Below, one piece after another: positions 55,382 to 64,000 of a stretch of DNA of 64,000 bases. The translations under genes were made by a program, and so were the position numbers. The stretch's first letter is position 1, and the number at the start of each line of letters is the position of its first letter. Under the pieces are notes generated by a model. The model worked only from the letters and a program-made list of their open reading frames with translations, did not search any database and had not been told where the DNA came from. This DNA is from Castor canadensis (taxonomy: Eukaryota > Chordata > Mammalia > Rodentia > Castoridae): NCBI RefSeq assembly GCF_047511655.1, contig NC_133392.1, positions 97,581,042 through 97,645,041 on the forward strand, written 5' to 3'.

Positions 55382-55470
55382 TTTTTTGCTGGTATTGGGG
55401 TTTGAACATTCAGAGCCTCACGCCTGTTAGGTAAGCTCTCTACCTCTTTGAGCCATTCCACCAGCCCAGA
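55382..55470 (-). mobile_element. ID-like SINE, antisense
   Basis: GCTGGTATTGGGGTTTGAAC and TTTGAGCCATTCCACCAGCC. Confidence 0.88.
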
Positions 55471-55541
55471 TTGCTGGTTTCTTGACTGAACAAAGGTGGA
55501 CACAGTTGGGTTACTAATCAAAGTAATGAAAATGGGAAAAG

Positions 55542-55543
55542 TG

Positions 55544-55581
<38 letters not shown>

Positions 55582-55602
55582 TGTGTGTGTGTGTGTTTGT
55601 GT
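55542..55602. repeat. (TG)n microsatellite
   Basis: TG units with single A and T interruptions, in the tail of the next antisense SINE. Confidence 0.96.
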
Positions 55603-55604
55603 GT

Positions 55605-55690
55605 TTTGGCAGCACTGGGGTTTAAACTCAGTGCTTCATAGCTTGCTAGGCAGGCACTCTATAGCTTGAGCTGTACCATCAGCCCAGGAG
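55605..55690 (-). mobile_element. ID-like SINE, antisense
   Basis: GGCAGCACTGGGGTTTAAAC and GGCAGGCACTCTATAGCTTG. Confidence 0.82.
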
Positions 55691-55914
55691 TAAGATGTTT
55701 TAAGGAAAAGTGAAATTCCATTATAGACGTGCCCATAGCTCTTTTACCTATGTTACTTCTATTTTGAAAATTTTATTGCTTGACTGCATTGCTAAGTACT
55801 ACTGTGTTGTAATAACCTTTTTCTCTGGCTAATTCCCCCAACTAAAATGTAACATCATACAGGGCAAGGTTTTTTTTTTTTAATGTTTTCCTTCTGAGAC
55901 TTCTGGGTTTCTTT

Positions 55915-56030
55915 TTTTTTTTATTGATTTATTCACATGTGCATACATTGTTTGGGTTTTTTTTCCTCCTGCCCCCGTGCCCACCCTCTCCCCACCTCCC
56001 CCAAAGGTCTATCTAATTTTTCACTCCCCC
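55915..56030 (-). mobile_element. L1 3' terminus, minus orientation
   Basis: T-run, TATTCACATGTGCATACATT, GTTTGGG and a C-rich tract, the reverse of the L1 3' end at 30900-31020. Confidence 0.8.
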
Positions 56031-56144
56031 AAAACTCAGCACAATAATATTCAGTTGAATTAAATGTGGAGAAGTCTACAAGACAGATATTGTGAACTGA
56101 ATCTGAACTGAATCTTTATCTGTAGATAAAGAATTAGAAAGGAT

Positions 56145-56345
56145 CACTCTATGTGCCAGGGTCTCACACCTGTAATCTTAGCTACTCAGGAGGTAGAGAT
56201 CAGGAGGATTGTGGTTCAAAGCCAGCCCTGACAAATAGTTTGTGAGACCCTATCTAGAAAAACCCATCACAAAAAAAGGCTGGTGGAGTGGCTCAAGGTG
56301 TAGGCCCTAAGTTCAAACTGCAGTACTACAAAAAAAAAAAAAAGA
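56145..56345 (+). mobile_element. Composite B1-ID SINE
   Basis: AGCTACTCAGGAGGTAGAGA, GGCTGGTGGAGTGGCTCAAG and an A tail. Confidence 0.92.
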
Positions 56346-57449
56346 GAAAGGATCATAATACAAGTACTATTTTAAAGTAAGAGGAATGATTTTTGCAAAA
56401 AACCAAAGCAGAACTTTCAGATGGCCAGCACTTAAAGACTGTAACAATCAAGAGAAGACAAAAAAAAGTAACTATTAGAGATCGACCAAGTGAACCAGCC
56501 ATTTGTATCTCTTTCTGACAACAGTTATCTAATTTCTTCCAGGAACAGAGTTATGAACTCAAGAAAGGTGAGAGCTTGCCATAGTCCCTGGAAAATGGCT
56601 CAGAGTTGGTTTATGTCATAGTACTAACATATCCTTCTGCCAGTAATTCCTGTAGGAATAGACATGTGACATGGTTCTGCCTAATGAGATGTACAAGAAA
56701 TGCTCTTGGGAACTTAGGGGGAGATTTCCCTCCTATGAAAAGGAGCCCTGGCAGGAACTCCAGCATTGTCTTCCTGTTTTGGGATGCTAAAAATATGATG
56801 CCTTGCTATCTGACAACCCTGAGAGTAGATATGTGTGACACAGCAGGAAATAGCAGAACTTTAAAGCAAGAATATTTTTTATTTAAAAAAAAAATCTGGG
56901 TTCTAGATAATGTTGTTGCATCTGTGACTCAATCTTGGAAGTACCTATCATTGATTGGACTTTTTTGCTAAGAGATTCTATTACTTGTGCTGAAAACATC
57001 CTGATACCATGGTGTCCCAGAACCAAAAGGAATAAAGTGCTTCATGAAGAATATAAGCCCACTGAAGACTTTAACTTGTAAGGGAGAAATGAGAAGCTGT
57101 TGGAGAACTGTATGCAGGAGAATGACAGGACCAATTTGGCTTCTGGAGGAGGAAGGATGGTAGGAAAGGGTAGACCACCAGTAAGAATGCAGTGTAATTC
57201 AGGTGGTTTGGACTATGACGTAGCAATGGAGAAAGAAGTAGCCAACTTCTAGCTATACTGTAAAGATAGAGTTAATACAATTTCCTGATGAATCAGATGT
57301 GGGGTATGACAGAAATCAATAATGACACCAAGGTTAGTCAGCTTCAGCAAACTGAGACAACAAAATTATTTACTAAAATATAGAGGAGCAGAAGAGGGGC
57401 AAGTTTGGGAGTTCAACATCAAAAATTTTAAGTTTAAGATGCATGGAAG
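56346..57449. other. Upstream region, nothing recognised
   Basis: A 121-codon frame at 56606-56971 spans part of this stretch. It shows no recognised domain and I treat it as chance. Confidence 0.5.
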
Positions 57450-57512
57450 GGCTGAGGGCATAGCTCAGTGGTAGAGTGCTTGCGAAGCGTGTGTGACAAC
57501 TGGGCGCGCGCA

Positions 57513-57545
<33 letters not shown>
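57450..57545 (+). mobile_element. ID-like SINE with GC/CA alternating tail
   Basis: GGGCATAGCTCAGTGGTAGA, then from 57502 a (GC)n then (CA)n alternating tract replaces its 3' part. Confidence 0.83.
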
Positions 57546-57547
<2 letters not shown>

Positions 57548-57692
57548 GAAGCATGGAAATGCCGAGTTCAGTATTCATAAAAGAGTACAGACAGAAAACA
57601 AAAATTTGGGAAAAAAATAGAGGTTAAGTACTCTACAGTACTTTACTCTGACAGTAAAGGTTAAGTACTAGAGTGAAGAGTTAAAAAAAAAA

Positions 57693-57775
57693 AAGGCTAG
57701 AGGCATGGTTCAAGCAGCAGGGCACCCGCCTAGCAAGGGTGAAGCCTTACTTCAAACCCCAGTAACCACCAAAAA
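57693..57775 (+). mobile_element. ID-like SINE
   Basis: GGCTAGAGGCATGGTTCAAG and ACTTCAAACCCCAGTAACCA. Confidence 0.85.
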
Positions 57776-57854
57776 ATGTTTAGGATTCACAAATGTAGCA
57801 GTAATAGTAACTACTGCCAGCCTCTCCTTCACCCCAGAAGAACCTTTTGTTTTG

Positions 57855-57935
57855 GTTACAGTGATGGGTATTGAACCCAGGGCCTTGAGCATGCTAGGCA
57901 AGCACTATACCACTGAGCTACATCCCTAGCCCTCA
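57855..57935 (-). mobile_element. ID-like SINE, antisense
   Basis: GGGTATTGAACCCAGGGCCT and CACTGAGCTACATCCCTAGC. Confidence 0.88.
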
Positions 57936-58324
57936 GGAGATGACTCTTAATTATTCGAAAGAAAGTATGATACTTGCTAGCATAAACCTGTGACTCAACT
58001 TTGGTCAAAACAAGGTTAATCGGGTTGGTAGTCGGAGCAGGGATAAGGGAATTGTGTGTGTTGGTAGGAGAAATTCACCCACTTAACAGTCTGAGTGCAT
58101 AACACCTGGAACTGTGGTCACAGTGAGGCAGTTATTAGGGAAGCTAACAAGCTGAGAACAGCAGAGGACAAAGAGAAAAACAGACACAACACAGATTTCT
58201 CATAAATTGCTGAGCTGCTCAATCAGGCTAGTGGTTCTAGCCTTAGAACCACTCTAAACCTGGATATTTTGTTATGTAAGCCATTTAATAAGGGTTTTTC
58301 AATACTTGTAGTCAAACATATATG
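57936..58324. other. Upstream region, nothing recognised
   Basis: Unassigned. Confidence 0.5.
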
Positions 58325-58470
58325 AGTACAATCATCTCATTTAGTTTGTGTAACAATGCTTATGTTGCCAAAGAGCAAACAGAGCCCCCAAAAGTTATAT
58401 AACTTGACAAGGTCACTTAAACAACAAATGGTGAAGCTCATTTGACTCCTAAGTCTGTTTGAACTAATAG
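58325..58470 (-). mobile_element. MIR-like SINE relic, antisense
   Basis: AATCATCTCATTTAGTTTGT, TATAACTTGACAAGGTCACT and TGACTCCTAAGTCTGTTTGA follow reverse MIR order. Confidence 0.68.
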
Positions 58471-58714
58471 CTCTGAATTAAAAGAGTAGAAGACTGAGGA
58501 GTGGGAGTTGAGAATTACTGAAGTGACTAACAAAGTGTAAAGCCAGGATTTAACAGATTGAAAGAAAAGGGAAGTGTCAAGAGAAACAAATGGAATACAT
58601 GGGAAATAAGTTAAACTAACAAGATGTTTGAATAGCCTACATGAAGGCTGGATAGATGCAAACTATAGTCATGATAGGGAGGGAATTGTATTTCGAATGG
58701 TCAAGTACTAATGT

Positions 58715-58890
58715 ACTAATATTTACTAACATCTACCATATAGCACACGTTATTTTATGCACTTAGGATACAGTAGTGACTAAAGTAGAGAAGATGACCT
58801 GAAGAGTGAAGTGTGAAGGACAGAAAGCAAATAATTACAATTTTGGTGGGTAAAGAATTTTGGGGTAGTACTGTCAGAGGCATTCAGTGC
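58715..58890 (+). mobile_element. L2-like LINE 3' relic
   Basis: ACATCTACCATATAGCACAC, AGGATACAGTAGTGACTAAA, GACAGAAAGCAAATAATTAC. Confidence 0.62.
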
Positions 58891-59397
58891 TATTTGATCT
58901 GAGATGAAGGTCCCCACTTGCAACCTGACCAGCACTGAGGCCTTTACTCAAGGTTGCAAACTGAACACAAGAATCCGAATTACAACTAGGATGATAATGG
59001 CTAGCATTCGTGAAATTATTTCAAATAATTTAATTTACACTAGGAAATGTTTAATAAATGGTTTACCTGATCATTAAGCTTTTCTCATTCTAACTTTTCA
59101 ATCTACTGCCTTAGAAACTAGGCTATTATTTATCAGACTGATGCAAATAACTGTCTGAAAGCAAACAGAGCTTTGCACAGTGACTCATGACTTCATTCAA
59201 CATTCACTCATTAGACGACTCTCCATGAAGATGGGGTATTTATTGTGTTTACTACTGTATCTTCAGCCCCTAGTACAATGCGCAGCATTTTAATGGGATT
59301 GAATAAATGAGAAGATTTACAAGCACCTACTAGATGCCAGGCATTATGCTAGTCAAAGGTGAATAAGGTAGCGCCTGTCCTCTGGAGTGTACCACGA

Positions 59398-59492
59398 AGG
59401 AGGTGTGGCTCCTGCTTTGAGGAGGTACAGTGCCTATTTTGCAAGTGTGAAGCCCTGAGTTCAAAATCAGATCCTGCAAAAAAAAAAAAAGA
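59398..59492 (+). mobile_element. ID-like SINE
   Basis: AGGAGGTGTGGCTCCTGCTT, TGCAAGTGTGAAGCCCTGAG and an A tail. Confidence 0.78.
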
Positions 59493-59534
59493 ACATACCA
59501 TTTAAAGGTTCCAATTAAAATCTTTTGCTCTCAA

Positions 59535-59660
59535 GGAGTGGGAGAGAATAAAGGACAAAGATAGAGGGGGTGAATTCAACTGTGATATATTGTAAGAACT
59601 TCTGTAAATGTCACATTGTACCCCTCCCAGTACAATAATGTGATAATAAAAAATATACTT
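59535..59660 (+). mobile_element. Dispersed LINE-like 3' end, copy 4
   Basis: GAGGGGGTGAATTCAACTGT, GATATATTGTAAGAACTTCT, GTAAATGTCACATTGTACCC and tail GATAATAAAAAATATA. Confidence 0.72.
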
Positions 59661-60860
59661 TCAAAACATAATAAAATCTTCTGCTCTTTATCTAGATAAA
59701 TAAAGAGCAAAGCAGATAAAGTACGAAGTACAATCAAAAAGTATTATCTGTCTGGAATAAAAGGAGTTTATTTTAAACTTCATATACTTTTAAATTAAAA
59801 CTACCATTCTATCCTAAAAATTAGTATTTGTATCCTTAGTTGCTAAAATTAGACAACATAGCATAAACAATGATGATGATAAATCATAAGAAAATAGTAA
59901 CTCCAGATGCTTCATCTAAAAAAATTAATTCCTTTTTCCTCTCAAGTACATATCCCTTCAAATATATTTTTAAAAATGAAATGAATATCAATTAATGTGA
60001 AGCAACATGAAAGAACAAACAGAATCAGAAGGCAAATTCCAAAGAGATCACTGCTATAAATAGACATGGAAATGTCAGCAGAGAAGCAAAGTTACACTAA
60101 AAACAACAACTCTTATCCCAAGTGAGTCTTAAAATTCAAACCCAGCCATCTTCAGTGAAGGATCTCATTGGCAAAGATCGTCGTCCAATAATCTATTTCC
60201 AGAAGGAAATGTTCTAAGTAAAAGTAGACGTCCTGATAACAAAAACCAAGATGTTTTTGGTTCTGTACAAATTCTTCTTCCACTCATATCTAATGAACAG
60301 ATAACTTACATTTGAAACTGAACTCAAACACTGTTTCTTGAGTATAAGACTAGGAGATGGTGATACCATTTTGAGTCTTTACTCCCAATTTCTTTGATGG
60401 GGAACAGAAAATGTTTCTCTCTCCTTTCCACTCCCCCCACCCCCCCATCTCTACTTTATCTTTTTATACTAAAACAAATCCTTGCTAAAACTTTCAAACA
60501 AACAAACAAAACCACTGCTTCTTCATGAAATAAAGAAAACTCGATTAGGAATCTATAATTAGTCACTTTATACAAGACACTGAAGCAATCTAGGTCCCTG
60601 TTGCCTCCCCCATAAAATGAAAGAAATGAACTAGATGATCTCAGGTCTTTTAAAGACTTATATTATTAGAAAAGTTTGAGTGAAGCTACCCTTCAATGTC
60701 ATCTGGCCTCAACTGTCCCCAACATTATAACCATATATTCTACAGGTTAAGTATCTACTTTGTAGGAAAACGGTAAGTAGAAGAAAATTAAGATTTCAAC
60801 TTGATATTTATTAACCCCTTTTTAAAAACATTTTATCAATGAACTGCCATCTCTTTATTT
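59661..60860. other. Upstream region, nothing recognised
   Basis: AT-rich, unassigned. Confidence 0.5.
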
Positions 60861-60941
60861 TTATGGTGCTTAAGGATTAAATCCAGGTTTGCATGCATGC
60901 TAGGCAAATATTCTACCACTGACCTACATCCTCAGCCCCTT
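60861..60941 (-). mobile_element. ID-like SINE, antisense, diverged
   Basis: GCATGCATGCTAGGCAAATA and CACTGACCTACATCCTCAGC. Confidence 0.75.
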
Positions 60942-61479
60942 TATTAAGCATTACCAAGGTAAAAGCATGAAGCCATACTGGCCAAACCAAATAAACAGCC
61001 AGTCCTCCTTTTAAACAGAGGGGGAAAAATGAGAGGACAAGATCTTTGTACTCAAAAGATTTACTACAATCTAGCTATGGAAACAAAAGTTAACTCAATT
61101 TAATTCTCCAAATATTTAAGTACTTGTATAAAAGGACAGCTTTCAAACTCTGATGAGCATACTAATCAACTATAATGTTTACTTTCCAAAAAGAACTTCA
61201 GATTCCTCAAAATATGATTCAGTAGGGCTCCTGGGTCTGTTTCCAAAACTTTTAATACCTAATACATTGTAAATGTTAATAACAATAGTTGTCATACTTT
61301 ATTGCTACCTTATGTAAAGAGCTGCCTTCCCCTGGGGAATTTTGGTCAAAGTACTGATTTAAAAAAATGACTGAAAGTATTTTTAAAATTCAAACTAAAA
61401 AATACTAAGTTGTAAACCATACCATAGAAATTACAAAGAGATACATTTTGCTGTCTTTTAATTAAAAAAATTATACCTT
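60942..61479. other. Upstream region, nothing recognised
   Basis: AT-rich, unassigned. Confidence 0.5.
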
Positions 61480-61650
61480 TTTAAGTCAGGCTGCCTGAGT
61501 TTAAATTGTAACTAATTTGTAACACTAATATATGACCCTGTACAAATCAGTTAACATAGCTATACCTCAGCAAACTGGAGCTATTAATAGTATCTATCTC
61601 ATAAACCTTGTTATGAGAACAAGTGAATTAAACTACATAAAGAACTTAAA
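61480..61650 (+). mobile_element. MIR-like SINE relic
   Basis: GGCTGCCTGAGTTTAAATTG, TGACCCTGTACAAATCAGTT, CTATACCTCAGCAAACTGGA. Confidence 0.72.
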
Positions 61651-61654
61651 AGAA

Positions 61655-61770
61655 CCAGGCATGATGATGCATGCCTATAATCCCAGCACTCAGGAGGCTA
61701 AGGCAAGAGGATCCCAAGTTCCAGGTCAGCCTGGGCTACACAGCAAGACCCTGACTCAAAAACAAAAGAT
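61655..61770 (+). mobile_element. B1-like SINE
   Basis: CCAGGCATGATGATGCATGC, ATCCCAGCACTCAGGAGGCT, GACTCAAAAACAAAAG tail. Confidence 0.92.
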
Positions 61771-61794
61771 TTAGAAGCAATGCCCATTATAGGG

Positions 61795-62000
61795 CACTAG
61801 CTATTATAGCTATGGCTGTTTCAGTGTGCTGTACACAGTGAAGACAAAGACACAACCCTTACTCTCATGGACCTGTAACCTAGTGGGGAATTCCCAATAA
61901 ACAACATATATTTTGGTATAATTAGCATGATATGGTACATGAGAATGAACAGGAATACCTAAGTTATTCTAGACAGACTTTCTGGAAAAACTAGGGAATT
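61795..62000 (+). mobile_element. L2-like LINE 3' relic
   Basis: TTACTCTCATGGACCTGTAA, CCTAGTGGGGAATTCCCAAT and AAACAACATATATTTTGGTA. Confidence 0.6.
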
Positions 62001-62610
62001 ACCATGTAACAATAAAATGGAAGCAGTCACAGAAGTCAGTTCCTCACAGAGAAAAAGATGTACAACTCCCACAGGCCCTACAATTATGGGTAAGCGGGAA
62101 TGGCAAGGATGGTAAAAGGTTAAATTCAGGGTAAATCAGTGGTTTTGAGCAATATCACAGCCCTCAAACAGCCCTTCAATCAAGACACTCAAATTTGACA
62201 TTCAAATGAGAGAAGAAATTTCTGGCAAGTTAGTGAGATGATACTATAGCAACTTTTCCCCTCCCCCTCACACTATTCACACTTGTATTTCAAGTTTGGA
62301 AATGCTATTTGCAAGCAATATGAAAGTATTCATGAAGAATGCATAATCTCTGAAAATTATGAAAGCATCCCTGGTACCAAAACATTTCTAAATATAAAAC
62401 TGACTACCATATTTGTTAGTTCTGTGTAGTGAAAGATGTTCATTTTCAAAACAGATAAAATTCAGTCTTTACATGTGAATTATAGCAACTTCTTCAAGGG
62501 AAACAAAAATTACTGTGTAAAAATACAAGAATTTTTACTTATTTTTTACTATTGATTACTTTTCAGAAACAAATTACCCTCTCTTTGTGTTATGTTGATG
62601 AAAAGAAGTT
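62001..62610. other. Upstream region, nothing recognised
   Basis: AT-rich, unassigned. Confidence 0.5.
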
Positions 62611-62614
62611 GGAG

Positions 62615-63085
62615 CTGGGGTGCTGATGGCTTATGCCCATAAACCTATCAGCTTGGGAGGCAGAGATCAGGAAGTTAGCAATTTATGGGTGCTGGTAAGG
62701 GAGTTGGGAGTTCCCAAGACCCCCATCTCAATCAATAGCTGGGCACAGTGGTCCACACCTGGCATCCCAGCTATGCAGGAGACTGAGATTAGGAGGATCA
62801 CAGTTCTAAGCCAGCCTGGGGAAAAAAAGCTGGCAAAACCCCCATCTTAATGGAATAAAGCTGGGCATAGCAGTGCATGCTTGTCATCCCAGCTATGGTG
62901 GGAAGCCTAAATTAGGAGCATCATGGTCCAGACTGACCTGGGCAAAAATGCATGAAAATATTATTTTTCAAAAATAACAGAGAAAAAAGGGCTGGATGTA
63001 TGAGTCAAGTGGTAGAGCACCTGCCTAGTAAGTGTGAAGCCCTGAGTTCATAACTCTAGTACTGCAAAAAGAAAAAAAAAAAGAC
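62615..63085 (+). mobile_element. SINE cluster: three B1-like units plus ID-like unit
   Basis: B1 starts near 62615 (GCTGATGGCTTATGCCCATA), 62737 (GCTGGGCACAGTGGTCCACA) and 62860 (GCTGGGCATAGCAGTGCATG); an ID unit follows at 62990 (GGCTGGATGTATGAGTCAAG) with an A tail. Confidence 0.85.
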
Positions 63086-63659
63086 TTGTGAAAGGGCATG
63101 TGGGTCACACTCGAATCTAGATTCTCTAGGACCAAGCCAAGTCTTTCCCACTACATTGGGTTGCCTCCAGTTTCAGACATTAGTCAAACTGCTAATTCTA
63201 GACCATGTTCCAAGGATATATTTATGTTATAACTGTGTCCTTTAAAATGCAATTATCTTCTGCTTCCATTCACACCTCAAGTAAAATTCTAGAAACTCAA
63301 TATGAAGGGAGAAATTGAAGTTTTTAAGACCAGTCACCCATCTAATTATCAAATACCTTAACAACATCCTGGAATATCACTTACAATTTGAAGTGGCTGC
63401 TATCTTCCTCATATGTAAATATCTAATCTACATCTGCTGTGACTGGACAATTGAAAAACAGCTGGTTTAAATGACAGTACGGCATAAAGTTAGAAAAGCC
63501 TTCTGGCTAAAAATTATTAGAATGTAGGTGATGGGTATAAGGAAAGTTATACAATTTTGCTATTCTAAAATACCTTTTCAGAAACTCAGAATGTGCTATT
63601 TTTCTTCATCTGCTATAAGAATCTGTCAGTATTTCATGCAGGTTTAAGAAATCCAATAT
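63086..63659. other. Upstream region, nothing recognised
   Basis: Unassigned. Confidence 0.5.
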
Positions 63660-63842
63660 GCTGGGTGCCAGTGGTTCACACCTGTAATCCTGGCTACTCA
63701 GGAAGCACAGATCAGGAGGATTGAGGTTCGAAGCCAGCCCAGGCAAATAGTCCCCAAGACTATCAAAAAAACCCATCTGGTAGAGTGTCTCAAGGTATAG
63801 GCCCTGAGTTCAAGCCCCAGTACCACAAAAAAAAAAAAAAAA
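63660..63842 (+). mobile_element. Composite B1-ID SINE
   Basis: CTGGGTGCCAGTGGTTCACA, a shortened linker, CTGGTAGAGTGTCTCAAGGT and a long A tail. Confidence 0.92.
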
Positions 63843-63864
63843 GAAGAAGAAATCCAACAGCATG

Positions 63865-63946
63865 GGACTGGTGGAGTGGCTCAAGTGAGAGAGCACCTGC
63901 CTAGCAAGCACTGAAACCTTGAGTTCAAACTCTGGTACCAAAAAAA
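63865..63946 (+). mobile_element. ID-like SINE
   Basis: GGACTGGTGGAGTGGCTCAA, GAGCACCTGCCTAGCAAGCA, TTGAGTTCAAACTCTGGTAC. Confidence 0.9.
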
Positions 63947-64000
63947 TATTTCCAACAGTGAAAAGTTGTATTAAGAAAGAATCAATTTGGTAACTAATGA

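Noticed and set aside
56606-56971. 121-codon frame upstream of DNAJB4
   Set aside because: No recognised domain, no splice or promoter context, and overlapping A-runs suggest chance.

Overview
This is a gene-poor, AT-rich, repeat-dense mammalian chromosome segment. It holds two recognisable protein-coding loci, both on the minus strand. DNAJB4 (HSP40 family, also called HLJ1) is complete at the coding level: three coding exons at 41718-41508, 34647-34079 and 32366-32133 join in frame at canonical splice sites into a 337-residue protein. GIPC2 enters at the left edge: its first coding exon (525-289, residues 1-79) sits in a CpG island, and the rest of the gene lies beyond position 1. In human the order on 1p31.1 is FUBP1, DNAJB4, GIPC2, so FUBP1 is expected a short way past the right edge; no FUBP1 exon was recognised inside the window.

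The repeats point to a rodent. The commonest element is a composite SINE in which a 7SL-derived B1-like unit is followed by an ID-like unit of tRNA origin, ending in an A-rich tail. Free ID-like units and free B1 units are also common. Rodent-wide this combination fits squirrel-related, dormouse or beaver-related lineages rather than mouse or rat. A castorimorph such as beaver is my best guess, but that is inference.

Layout: 1-780, GIPC2 intron 1, exon 1 and CpG-island promoter. 781-28293, intergenic DNA with SINEs, several degenerate L1 copies (notably 16040-17545 minus and 19080-22930 plus), a U6 snRNA pseudogene, an LTR-like unit and simple repeats. 28294-31035, a young 5'-truncated L1 with a 737-codon open ORF2 remnant and perfect 13-bp target-site duplications. 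31036-41718, DNAJB4 3' region, exons and introns. 41719-42130, DNAJB4 5'UTR and proximal promoter with a TATA-like box, a heat-shock-type element and a CRE/ATF-like site. 42131-64000, upstream DNA (possibly a 5' intron of longer DNAJB4 transcripts) with SINEs, MIR and L2 relics, a Tigger-like transposon and a hAT-like transposon broken up by SINEs.

I did not find a novel multi-gene system. The most interesting items are the young antisense L1 just downstream of DNAJB4, the compact stress-type promoter of DNAJB4, a perfect 26-bp inverted repeat inside an old L1, and an unnamed dispersed 3'-end repeat family with four copies here.
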